From assembly GCF_024300625.1 (NCBI RefSeq), contig NZ_CP101322.1:1935992-1999991 (forward strand): DNA of 64,000 bases. The letters run 5' to 3'. Under the pieces are notes generated by a model. The model was given only the letters and a program-made list of their open reading frames with translations, did not search any database and was not told the DNA's origin. The position numbers were made by a program, and so were the translations under genes. How positions within the stretch are numbered: position 1 is the stretch's first letter; the number at the start of each line of letters is the position of its first letter. Origin of the DNA: Halovivax gelatinilyticus (lineage in GTDB: Archaea; Halobacteriota; Halobacteria; Halobacteriales; Natrialbaceae). Shown here in pieces: positions 17,345-27,900 of the stretch.

Positions 17345-20300
17345 CGGGACGTCACCCCCTCGTCGATGGCCCGCTGTAACAGGTGGAGGTGACACGCCGC
17401 TCGCGTCCGCGGGGAGTGCCAGGCGACCCGTTCGGGCTCCATCACGGGTTCGCTCGGCCGTCGATCGACGCGTTCTGCGTAATACGGACCGGGCAATAGC
17501 GGGACCGGCGTCTGGGGAGTTTCCTCACGAAGATCCGTCGAATCGACCGAGCGCAATTTTGCATCCATCATCGTCTCTTCGACCGTATCGACCACCGTTT
17601 TGATCGACCAGCCGTCGTCACGAGGGGGCACCGCGAGCAGTATCGATCCGGGCGCTCGCGAACCGGGCGCGTCGTATCGGAGTGCCACCTCCGTGTCCTG
17701 CGTTTCGGCGGCGACCCCTTCGACCCACTCGTCGACGAAGATGCCGGCCACCGGTCCGGATCCGATGGCGCCGCCTTCGGACCCTAATCCGGCGACGATC
17801 GAGACCGTCCCCGGGGAGGGTTCGACGCCGTCGATCCCGATCCACTCGTCGTCCGGGACGTACGGGAGTTGCCCGACGCCGAATTCCCACGGCGACTCCC
17901 CGGCGATGGCCGACGCGTACGAGCGAACTTCGCGCCCGTCGGCCACCCGTTCGGTAACCTGCGCCGCTCGCTGGAACCACGTTTCTACCGCGAGCGGATC
18001 CTCGGCCAGGTTTGCGGGATCGTCCGCGAACGTCTCCTCGAGTTCCGCGGCGTTTACCGGCTCGAACGGCGCCAGGACTGAAACGGTACCGTCGAACAAC
18101 GTATCGAGGCGCTCGAGCTGGGCCTCGACGGTTTCTTCGGGATCCTCGTCGGGATTCGACGGGATCTCGACGGCATCGACCAGCTCGATTCGATTCGTCA
18201 GTTTCGTGTACACCGTGGGTGCCTGCTCGGCGAGCAGTCGCTCATCTTTCTGTGAGTATCCAGCCGGTGACTCCGGTATCGCTCCGTAGATGCCGTACCA
18301 GCCAGCTTCGTACAGGGCGTCGCGCACCACCTCGAGCACCTCCAGTCTGAATATATCGGCGGGATCTACGTCACCGTCGTCGATCTCCTCGAGGGTATCC
18401 GTCATCGCGGCGAGTTCATCGAGTGGCTCCAGTGCATCGGAGCGGTGATCGAGACCGGTTTCAGCCACGCTCGGGAGGGAATCGACGTCGTCGACTCCTT
18501 CTTCCAGTTCACTGGCCAGCGGTGAAACCGCCTCGACGACGTCAGCCACCTCGAGTGCTGCCGGCAACGCTTCTTCGAACCGCTCGGCGAACGTCTCCGC
18601 CGCATCCGTCTGTTCGCCGTCAAGACGAGCGACGGTGTCGTTCAACGCGCTGGCGACCGATGCATCGTCGATCGCCTCGGGGTGGGTGAGCCAGGTCGCC
18701 AGTCGCTGCTGGGTGACTGACAGTGCGACTGGATCGTCCGTTCCCTCCGGCTTCCAATCGGATTCCGCCGCTTCGAGCTCACGAATCGCCTCGCCTGGAA
18801 TCGTCGCGAGCGCTTCGAGTGCGCTGGTGCGGGTGTCGCCATCGACATCATCTTCGAGTCCGGCGATCGTTCGAGCGGCCGTCGCGGCGAACAGCGGCGA
18901 TCGGTTCTCGTCGGATCCGAGCGCATAGGTCGCGTCCGCCGGTCCGAGCGAGGGGCGACTCACGGCGATGTGTTCGCTCAGTTGTTCCGCCCACGGTCGG
19001 ACGGATTCCAGCCCCGTCTCGAGCGTCGTCAGCTCGACGTCGGCCAGCCCAGCGACGTCGTCGTCGCCGACGAGCACGTCCCAGACGTCTTCGAGATCGA
19101 GCTCATCCGGAAGCGAACGCGTCGATTCGTTATCGACCGCCTCGATAGCAGCCTCCACGTCGTCCCACGGAACGGCGTCGACGGCGCTCGAAAGCTCCTC
19201 GTCGGCCGTTCGAACTCGTTCGTGTGCCCACCGGAGCCAGCCGAGTCGGGTGAGTGTCTCGGTGAGTTCCGGTTCGGGCCGTCCGACGTATCCAGCTCGA
19301 CGATAGAGCAGCCGATCGCCCGAGCGGACGGTAACGAGCAGCCACGATCCCGGATTCACCGACGAGAGATCGAGCGAGAGTGAAAGCGTGTCGTCGTCGA
19401 GATCGACATCGCCGACGGCGTTGCTCTCGATCATCGACGCTCCGTCCGTCCCCCAGACGCTGACCGTCGGCGCTTCCATAGCCGTTGTGTCATCGGGAAT
19501 GTCGTCGATCCAGATCAACGAGTCGTCCGGCTCGGCGGCTTCGAGTGCATCGGACGCGCGCTCCTCGGCTCGAGACACTTCTCTTCGCGCGCGCCGGACG
19601 ATGGCACGAGCCCGACCGTACGCCTCCTCACGATAGGACGTTCGAGCGGCGTCGTAATAGCGGACGGCCCGCCTGTAATGCGATCTGGCTTCTCCGAACG
19701 CCGTCGCCGCGTTCTCGTAGGACTCGAGCATCGCTGGCCGTTCGAGTGCGTCGTCGACGTCGTGTAATTGCTCGCGGACCGAAGCGAGTCGGCGATGGGT
19801 CCGCACGAGATCCCTGGCCGCTCGCATCATCTCTCGATCTCGCGTTCGTGGTCGGTCGACTCGCGGAGGAAGCGATTCGTTCTCGACCGGCTCTCCTTCG
19901 AGCTCCGACTCACGCTCTCCGGCTTCGTCGACCACGGTTTTCTCGATCGTGGGCGAGGCCTCGACTGTGACGGATTCGTCGAACGTTCCCGGTTCCTCGA
20001 GTAACAGGTCCTCGGGATCGCCGAGCGGAGCCAGCGCGAATCGATGGGATGCGATCTCGGACGGGTCGGCGGCTGCAATCGTTTCGAGCGCGGATTCGAG
20101 ACCGTCTGCAGGCAACGATTCGATCGTCCGAAACGCGGTGTCGACGGCGTACTCGACCAGCTCCGGAACGGATCCGTGACCGTCTTCGACGCTGTCGCCA
20201 TCGCCGGCTCGCTCGAGTAGTGCCAGCACGTCGTCGAGTGATTGTTTGATCGGACCGAGTCCGTCCGACTCGTCACCGTCGATGTCGTCGTATCGGTCGG

Positions 20301-23300
20301 CGAGTGTTGTTGCGTTTTCGTCCGTATATCCGCTCGAAGTTGGTTCGCTCGGATGGGTGAAGTCCTCGCCGGTTGCCGGCCGCGTCTCGTCTAGCAGCGA
20401 AGAGAGACTTCGGGCCACCTCGAGCACCGTCGCAAGCGCGTACGCAGCGGGATCTTCGACGTCTCGGTACCGAATCGAAAGCGTCGCGTCGGTCGGCACG
20501 TCGCCGTGTCGAACGAGATGATATCGGATTCGGGCATCGAGTTCCGAGCGCCCAGCGCGGTGATCGCCCGACAGCGCGAGCAAGTCGAGATTCGAAAGCT
20601 CGAGATCGGCGAGTTCGAGCCGTTCGATCCCGTCGTCGAGTACTACTTCTTCGTCCGCGTTATCCCCTGTTTCGTCATCGTCGTCTCGTCCCGTTTGCGT
20701 CCACTCGACCAGACACTCGACGTTCTCGTGGGCCGGGATAACGGACTCGAGCCAGGCTTCGAGCGTCGGTTCCGCTTGCGCGCGCGGCGTCGACGCCTCA
20801 ATTTCCTCCGTCGGATCGAACACGAGCAGGTGTCGATGCGTGACGCCGGTCTCGGAGCGTTGAACCTCGGTAACCTCCGGTTCCGGGACGCCTTCGGCCC
20901 GTTCGAGCCCCTCGAGCGACGCACCACCTTTCTCCGGATCGCCGCGGGCGATCTGGTGGGCCGTCTCCGCGACGAGGAGATCGCTGACTGCATCGATGTC
21001 GTCTGCGAGTTCCTCGATCACGTCGTCGAACCGGGCCACGTCCGCGTCACTGGGAACGAGCGTGTCACCGGCCTGATTTTCCGTCGAGACGGTCGCGAGG
21101 TCGAACTCGTCGGACTGGTGGGCGCGGACCAATTCGTAGCCGTTGAGAACGTCGCTGTGGGCGACGCTAGCTCCGTCTTCGTCCGGTCCGGTCGACGACT
21201 CCGTCTCCTCGAGTTGATCTCGGACGGCGGGGAAGGCCTCGCGGAGTTCGTGTTTCCACCGCATGAGGTTGAGCGAGTCGTCGTCGGATCCGACCGTCAC
21301 CTCGTGCATTCGACGCTCGAGGCGGGCGCCGAGCAACTCGCCGAGGTCGGTTCCGCGACGGACGCCGTCGAGAAGCCACAGTGCATCCTGAACCCGTTCA
21401 GCCGACAGATCGACCCCGAGCGCCTCGCGAAGCTCGTCGCTCTCGGCCGCATCGTACCCGCTCCGGAGTAGCGCCGCCGTGTTGGCGTGTTCTCCCGAGG
21501 GTGCATGGACGAACGCCGGCGATTGCGCGTCAACCTGCGCGGCCGGGCGCAGCCCCTCGACGTATCCGTACCCGCCGACGCACAGTCCGGAAAGCGGCGT
21601 CGCTGGTCTCCGCCCCATCGCCCGACCCGCGAACAGTCGCGCCGTAACGAGCGAGGTTTTCCACGCGTCGAGACGATGACTCGTCGCGTCGAGCGATCCC
21701 GCCGCGAGCGAGGCGAGTCGCGAGCGATCCATCCCCTGGAGCCGTTCGAGACTTTCGCCGAAGCTGACCACCGATTGGGGCACGGATACGCCGTCCGGTA
21801 ACGCACCGCCGTCGTCCGTCCCGGCGATCGCGTCGCCGAGTACATCCGCGTACGCGTAGTCATCTGATTCCGCCGACGGGAGCGGATCTGTCAGGTCGTT
21901 CGACGCGGCTCCAAGTCCCGGCACCTGAGACGGATCGCTCCGTGGTGGATCGTTGAGTGCGAGACCGAGTCGGAGGCGACCGTCGACGTAGGTCTGCATC
22001 GTCGAATAGTGGGTGAGTGATCTGAGCACTGACGTCATCGACCCGGCGTCGCCGTACGAACGCGCCAGTGAACTGGCAGCGACTAACCGCGGGTGCGTGA
22101 CGGCGTCGAGCCACTCGTCGGATTCCTCGTCGTCGATCTCCGTGTCGAAGAAGAGCGCTCGCGAAGAGAGGAATCCGCCCCGTTCGATCTCGCTGCGTTC
22201 GATAGCCTGACACACCAATGCGTGTCTCACCGAGGCCGGGAATTCTTCGTCCCAGATCGTCTCGAGCACGGCTCGACGTTCCGCCGGATCGACCTCACCA
22301 TCATCGTCAGCGCCGGGGAGTTCGAGGGCGTCGAGGTCGAGACCGGCCCACTCGAGGACCTCTTCGACGAGCAAGAAATCGTCTTCGGCGGTGAGCGAGA
22401 GGACTGCAGAGAGCATCTGCAACCGTTCGAACGAGGCGTCGCGGAGGACGTCGACGAATTCATCGAACGCCGAGTCGACGAACTCGTGGGCGAACGTCGA
22501 TGCTGATGACGGAGCGTTCGTGGTCCGGCGGAGATAACTCGCCCTGGCGTCGTACAGCAGGTCGGCGGTTTCGGGTGGAAGCGCGTTCTCGATCGCCCCC
22601 CAGGCTCCCTCGAGGTCGGCACTCACCGATTCGGCTTCCTGACCGAGCAGCGGATCGAACGACTGATTCCCCCAATGAAGGGTCCACTCCGGATCGTTCG
22701 TGAACCGGTCGCCCGTCGACGTTCCGTGCGAGACGCCCGATCGCTCGATCGCGTCGATCGCATTCCACTCCCCGTGGGCGGGATCGAGGCGACTCGCGCC
22801 GATCGTATCGGATGGCCGCTCGAGCGGTTGATCGGTGATCGCCGAGGCCCAGAGCGGGCGGAGCGACCGAATTACTGAGGCGATTTGTTCGCTCAGGTCT
22901 CGCTGTCGACCGAACAATTCGTCGGGTTCGTCGATGTCACCGACCGGGAGGACGCCGTAGGGAATGTTACCGACTCTGACGGTCGGCAACGGTCCATTGC
23001 CGCGAACGTATTCGACGAAGTGAGATCGTCCAGCGTCGAGCATTCTGAGCCATTGCTCGAGCCCGTCTACCCCCGCGGACGGCCAACCCGTCGAACCGTC
23101 GGCCAAGGTGACGTCGGCGGCGAATTCGTTCGGCACGGCGACGTGGCGAAGGTAGTATCCGAGCGTCGCGGGCCAGAGCACGTTGTTGACGTGACGAGCG
23201 TCGGCGTAGGTCGTTCCGTCACCGTTCGGAACGCGTTCGAACGGATTCGGCCCGTCTATACCGAGCGCTCTTGCGAGTAACGCGCCATCGGTTCGGTCGT

Positions 23301-24960
23301 CGCTCGCCGTCGGCGCCGGCGGATCGAGCGGTTCGTCGTCCGGCGCGGATTCGAGATTCGTCGGCGTGCCCGTCGGCAGGAGCGAGAGTCCGTCCGTAAA
23401 CCGGTGTGCGTCGAAGAGCGAGCGGACGGCCTCGGGCGTCTCTTCGGCGTCCATCGATGCGTTCATGCCCACGACGTACAGCGACTCGATCGCGTCCGTC
23501 TCCGGATTGAAGCCCTCGAGGTCCGCGAGCGGTACTGACAGTCCCATTCCGACGTCGAGCGCTCGATCGAAATCGAACAGCCAGTCCATCTCGTCGCCGG
23601 TGGACCCCGGCTCCACGGCCGGCCCCATCGCCAGTCCTCGGGGAATTATCTCGCCCGTGACGGCGGTTCGGGCCGTCTCACCGTCATCGTCCCATTCGAG
23701 GATGGCCACCCAGAGATCTGGCAACAGCCGAGCGGTCGCTCGCTTCGACCAGCTCTCGTCGTGTCGGTCGGCGGATTCGAACGCCACTCGTTCGGGCAGA
23801 GTAGCCGAGTCGGTCGGTCGACGAAGCAGCGTTTCGGCCGTCGACTCGTCCGTTCCGGGCTCGCTGCCTGCGTCGACCGGTGTGACCGCCTCGACGATGT
23901 ACGCCGCCCGTTGGGAGCCAAACCGTTCGACCAGCCGATCCCAGCCGAGCGCTTTGAGTTCGTCGTATCGGCCCATCCGAACCGATTCGTCGGCATCGAC
24001 CCGACGCTCGTAGGCCTCGAGGTCGACCCCGTTCGCGTACTGTTGGACCGAGGGGTCGACGAATGGCCCTGCTTCGCTGTCGTCTTCTTGTGCCGCGTCA
24101 CCTTGCCAACCGAGATAGAGCTTCGCCCAGAACTGTCTTCCTGCAGTGACTTCTTCGTCGATGAGTTCCGGTTCGTGGCTGTCGACGTGAATCTGGTCGG
24201 GATAGACCCGAATCCGAAGCTCGTCGGGATCCGACGGCTCGACGAATCGCGTTTCCAGCCTGACCGGTAGTAACAGCGCCGGTGCGTCCTCGAGTCGGTC
24301 GACCGGATCGCGATGCTCGTAGACGGTCTCGAGCCGCTCGACGAGCAATTGCGCGTACCGATCGCGCGCTGCGACGCACGCGACCGTCAGCAACTCGAAC
24401 ACCGCCGAAAGCGGCGTCGCGATCAGTTCGAGCGTCTGCCGATCGATCCTGGATGGATCGGTCGCGCGATCGAGTTCCGCGTACACGCGCGGCCACTCCA
24501 CCCCGCCTTCGACGTAGTCTATCAGGGCCCGAAGCGGCTGGACCCACACCTGTTCGAGTTTCCCCTCCTTCCCGTTGCGTTGCCGGATCGTCCTGATCGC
24601 GCCCTCGAGGAGCCCGGATTGGCCCGCCGTCGATCGTAAGTCGACCAATCGTTCGTCCCGCTCGTCGAGTTCCGTCGCCGTCACCGCCGCCCGCAGCACG
24701 TCCGGCTCGACGAGGTAGGCCAGTTCCCGTCGCCGCCCTTCGTCCGTGCGCTGGGTCGGACCGTCGCGTCCGTCTTCGAACCGAGTCGTTCCGTACCGGT
24801 CGAACGCGACGAGCGCCCGTCGGACCGGTTCGTCGACGTCGTCGCCGCGTTCGGCCGCTCGTGCGATCGACCGAAACCGTTCGCCGAGCAGACGGACCTG
24901 GTTTATCTCGTCGTCGAGACGCGATCGTCGTGACCGGAGCGCGTCGACGTCGGCGCTCAT
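17341..24960 (-). CDS. Giant conserved protein of unknown function (2539 residues)
   Basis: This is the largest gene of the window. The N-terminal 200 residues are helical. Near residue 230 comes LLLPVRLETRF followed by RIRVYPDQIHVDSHEPEL, and near 2405 comes GIFVDEWVEGV with RYDAPGSRAPGSILLAVPP. These are blocks I recall from large unannotated bacterial proteins. Between them lies a long, very acidic central region. It includes a helical, coiled-coil-like part at about 1700-1830 rich in Arg, Ala and Glu, which may be specific to the halophile. There is no signal peptide, no clear membrane segment and no recognised catalytic motif. Four-base overlaps with both neighbouring genes show it is part of one translated unit. 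Confidence 0.85.
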   Translation of the reverse strand: MSADVDALRSRRSRLDDEINQVRLLGERFRSIARAAERGDDVDEPVRRALVAFDRYGTTRFEDGRDGPTQRTDEGRRRELAYLVEPDVLRAAVTATELDERDERLVDLRSTAGQSGLLEGAIRTIRQRNGKEGKLEQVWVQPLRALIDYVEGGVEWPRVYAELDRATDPSRIDRQTLELIATPLSAVFELLTVACVAARDRYAQLLVERLETVYEHRDPVDRLEDAPALLLPVRLETRFVEPSDPDELRIRVYPDQIHVDSHEPELIDEEVTAGRQFWAKLYLGWQGDAAQEDDSEAGPFVDPSVQQYANGVDLEAYERRVDADESVRMGRYDELKALGWDRLVERFGSQRAAYIVEAVTPVDAGSEPGTDESTAETLLRRPTDSATLPERVAFESADRHDESWSKRATARLLPDLWVAILEWDDDGETARTAVTGEIIPRGLAMGPAVEPGSTGDEMDWLFDFDRALDVGMGLSVPLADLEGFNPETDAIESLYVVGMNASMDAEETPEAVRSLFDAHRFTDGLSLLPTGTPTNLESAPDDEPLDPPAPTASDDRTDGALLARALGIDGPNPFERVPNGDGTTYADARHVNNVLWPATLGYYLRHVAVPNEFAADVTLADGSTGWPSAGVDGLEQWLRMLDAGRSHFVEYVRGNGPLPTVRVGNIPYGVLPVGDIDEPDELFGRQRDLSEQIASVIRSLRPLWASAITDQPLERPSDTIGASRLDPAHGEWNAIDAIERSGVSHGTSTGDRFTNDPEWTLHWGNQSFDPLLGQEAESVSADLEGAWGAIENALPPETADLLYDARASYLRRTTNAPSSASTFAHEFVDSAFDEFVDVLRDASFERLQMLSAVLSLTAEDDFLLVEEVLEWAGLDLDALELPGADDDGEVDPAERRAVLETIWDEEFPASVRHALVCQAIERSEIERGGFLSSRALFFDTEIDDEESDEWLDAVTHPRLVAASSLARSYGDAGSMTSVLRSLTHYSTMQTYVDGRLRLGLALNDPPRSDPSQVPGLGAASNDLTDPLPSAESDDYAYADVLGDAIAGTDDGGALPDGVSVPQSVVSFGESLERLQGMDRSRLASLAAGSLDATSHRLDAWKTSLVTARLFAGRAMGRRPATPLSGLCVGGYGYVEGLRPAAQVDAQSPAFVHAPSGEHANTAALLRSGYDAAESDELREALGVDLSAERVQDALWLLDGVRRGTDLGELLGARLERRMHEVTVGSDDDSLNLMRWKHELREAFPAVRDQLEETESSTGPDEDGASVAHSDVLNGYELVRAHQSDEFDLATVSTENQAGDTLVPSDADVARFDDVIEELADDIDAVSDLLVAETAHQIARGDPEKGGASLEGLERAEGVPEPEVTEVQRSETGVTHRHLLVFDPTEEIEASTPRAQAEPTLEAWLESVIPAHENVECLVEWTQTGRDDDDETGDNADEEVVLDDGIERLELADLELSNLDLLALSGDHRAGRSELDARIRYHLVRHGDVPTDATLSIRYRDVEDPAAYALATVLEVARSLSSLLDETRPATGEDFTHPSEPTSSGYTDENATTLADRYDDIDGDESDGLGPIKQSLDDVLALLERAGDGDSVEDGHGSVPELVEYAVDTAFRTIESLPADGLESALETIAAADPSEIASHRFALAPLGDPEDLLLEEPGTFDESVTVEASPTIEKTVVDEAGERESELEGEPVENESLPPRVDRPRTRDREMMRAARDLVRTHRRLASVREQLHDVDDALERPAMLESYENAATAFGEARSHYRRAVRYYDAARTSYREEAYGRARAIVRRARREVSRAEERASDALEAAEPDDSLIWIDDIPDDTTAMEAPTVSVWGTDGASMIESNAVGDVDLDDDTLSLSLDLSSVNPGSWLLVTVRSGDRLLYRRAGYVGRPEPELTETLTRLGWLRWAHERVRTADEELSSAVDAVPWDDVEAAIEAVDNESTRSLPDELDLEDVWDVLVGDDDVAGLADVELTTLETGLESVRPWAEQLSEHIAVSRPSLGPADATYALGSDENRSPLFAATAARTIAGLEDDVDGDTRTSALEALATIPGEAIRELEAAESDWKPEGTDDPVALSVTQQRLATWLTHPEAIDDASVASALNDTVARLDGEQTDAAETFAERFEEALPAALEVADVVEAVSPLASELEEGVDDVDSLPSVAETGLDHRSDALEPLDELAAMTDTLEEIDDGDVDPADIFRLEVLEVVRDALYEAGWYGIYGAIPESPAGYSQKDERLLAEQAPTVYTKLTNRIELVDAVEIPSNPDEDPEETVEAQLERLDTLFDGTVSVLAPFEPVNAAELEETFADDPANLAEDPLAVETWFQRAAQVTERVADGREVRSYASAIAGESPWEFGVGQLPYVPDDEWIGIDGVEPSPGTVSIVAGLGSEGGAIGSGPVAGIFVDEWVEGVAAETQDTEVALRYDAPGSRAPGSILLAVPPRDDGWSIKTVVDTVEETMMDAKLRSVDSTDLREETPQTPVPLLPGPYYAERVDRRPSEPVMEPERVAWHSPRTRAACHLHLLQRAIDEGVTSR

Positions 24961-27900
24961 CGTGCGCTCACCTCATCGGCGAGCATGGTGCTCGCGTGAA
25001 TCGCCACCCGGTAGGGTTGTAACCAGGTGTACTTGGCGACGTGAGCGGCGTTTCGACCCCACTGCGCACCCTCGACGTGTTCGGGGTCGCTGTCGGGTTC
25101 GTTCTCGTCGACGTCGACGTGGCCTCCTGGCGCTGGAAGCCAGTCGGAGTCAGACGCCGGATCGATCAGCCCGAACCGCGGTTCGGCCGCCGGTTCCTCG
25201 AAGACGAAGAACCAGCCCTCGTCCGCCCGGTCGTCTGGCCCTTCGTCTGCCCGCTCGCCGTCGGCGTGATACGGCGCGTGTAACGCCGCTTCGGGGTCGA
25301 GATCGAATCCGTAGAACGCGACGTCGGAGCCGATCGTTCCCTGAAACTCCGGGAACTTGATATCGTCGCGTTCGTCGTCGCTCCCCTCGATTTCGGTTTC
25401 GGGAAGTGCCGGGACCCGCTCACCGTCGTCGCCGTCGGCTTCGTGTGCGTCGGTCGCGTAAACGGTCGTGTTCGGATAGCGCTCTAAGAGCTCTCCTCGG
25501 ACGAGCAAGACGAGTGACGATCCCTCCTCGTTCCCTTCGGGCGGGTTTTCGCCCAACTCGCTCGTGGTACCCCACTCGTGCATCGGCGCGATGTCGGCCA
25601 TGTCCTCCGGGTCGTCCGGGTCGAGCGCTGGATTCGCGCTTCGATCCCAGAACCGCCGGAAGAACGTCCCGCGTCGGTCCGTGGGGAACCGGTTCCAGCG
25701 AAGTTCGCGCGCGAACTCGTGGTTGAGCCCGGCCATGTAGGCCTCGATGAACGTCGGGTTCGACTCGACGAGCGTCACGCTGTTTCGGGAGACGTCACCG
25801 AGACCCGGCAGGAACCACTCGGGCTCGTGTTCGGCCAGCGGTTCGTACATCGGCCGCGTGATGGTGGGTGAAGCCAGAACGCTCTCTAGCCCGTCGCGAT
25901 CTCTCTCACCGGGGGTCTCTCGGTTTCGGAGCTGCTCCGCGTCGATACCGAGTCGACGGGCGGCCAGTTCGGTGAACGCAGAGTCCGGTTCCAGTTCGTC
26001 TCGCACCGCATCGGCTGCATCCGCCGGATCGATACGCGCACTCGAGAGGACGCCACAGTCGCCGGCTGCCGCCAACGTGTCGTCGACTGCGCCGTCGAGG
26101 GACGCAAAATCGGGTGTTACTTTGTCGCGCCCCATCGCCAGACCGTCCCGAAGCCAGTCGACGATCGCACAGACGTCACTCACGAGACCGGACACCTCGG
26201 ACAGCATCTCGACTGCCTGTTCGTACGCACCGGCAGCGAGCGCCTTCACGACCCGTGGCAGGATCGACTGGAGCGACTCGATCTCATCGATCATGCGCCG
26301 CGTCTCGCGCATCGTCTCCGATTCCGTAAACTCCGGATGCAGTTCGCTCTCGTCGACTTGGTGGAACAGCGGCGGCCACAGTTCCAGCAGCGTGGTTGCG
26401 TCCTCGTGCGCCCGATGGACCCACGTGACGGGGTCGGGGGTCGCGTTGAACCGCTGGTCGATCCGACGAACGTCGTCTTCAGTCGACGGCGTCGCATCTC
26501 GAACTTCCGTCGCCTGATCGTCGGCGATCCGCATCGCTCGCTCGATTCGGTCGAGAAATTCGAGTACGTCTTCGCCGTCTTCCAGTCCGGGTGGATCGTC
26601 ACCGTCGCCCGGTTCATCGGAATCGTCACCGTCGCCAGGGGGATCGATGCCCGGGAACGAACCGCCGCCGATCGGCCGGTCGAACACCGGCGAGTCGTCG
26701 ATCACCGGCGTCCGATCGAACCGGCCACGATCGTCGCCCGGGTCGCCTCGCTCGGGGCCGTCGATGGATCCGCCGACTTCGTCCGCGAGGGCTTCGAGCG
26801 TCGAACGACCGCGTTCGAGTACGTCGAGACCAGCGGGGACGTCGCCACGCCGAAACTGTCTGTGAGCCTGTTGGAACGATCGTTGCACCGAATCGACCCG
26901 CCCGTCGATCGAATCCTCACCGGACCGTCGGCGCGATCGGCGGTTGGTCGGATCGAATCGACCGGACGAGGTCGGTCCGACCCGACGGTGTTCGTCGTCG
27001 CCGTCATCGAGGTCACGGAGTTTCTCCAGTCGATCGCGAACGTCTCCGTACTCTCGAAGCAGTCGACCTATCGCCGCTCTGTCGCCGTCTTTCGCCGCCG
27101 ATTCCAGCGCGGACGCCCACTCGTACAGCGTCGAAAGCGACTCGTCACGACCGCGTTCGTCGTCCGATTGCGTCGACCGAGACCGACGCTTCGACTCCCG
27201 GTCGATCCGGCGAGCACGAGCGGTCGACCGCTCGCCGTCTCCGTCCACCTCCCCGCCGGTCGGTTGCTGTTCCGCTCGCGTCACTCGAAACGATGCGGTC
27301 GGATCGACGTCACCGTCGTGGTCGGTATCGGGTTCGTCCTCCGATTGACCTACCCACTCCACGTCGCCCGTCTTCTCGGCGAGACAGGCCCACTCGTCCT
27401 CGCCACTGTTTCGAAACTGCGGGTCGTCTTCGATCGTCGCTTTCGTCGCCACCGGATCGTCGACGTGGACGCCCTCCCAGAACCGGCCGCTTCCCGGCCG
27501 CCAGCCCGCACCGAAACGATGCGAGCCGATTTCGTCGTCCGGGTCGACGACCGGCGTTCGATCGACGTCGATCCCGTCCCGTCGCGAAACGGGGCCGTTC
27601 GATCGGGTCAGGTTCCGAAACGTCGGGCGGGTTCGTCCGCGGACGGACGGGTCGGTTTCGATTCGGTCGAGCAGCGTACCGCCGCTATCGAGTCTGACGT
27701 GACCGTGGATCGCCTCGGTAAGCCCGAGCACTTCTCCGTCGGGAAGCGCGGTAATTTCGTCGTAGCGACGCTCGTTGACGTCTCGAAACAGCTGGGCTCG
27801 CGCCAGCATCGTGTTGGCCTCGGCGAGGCCGTCGAACTGGTTCCACGCTTCGTCCATCAATTGCGCGGCCAGCTCGGAGACGATTTTCGTTCCGAACCCG

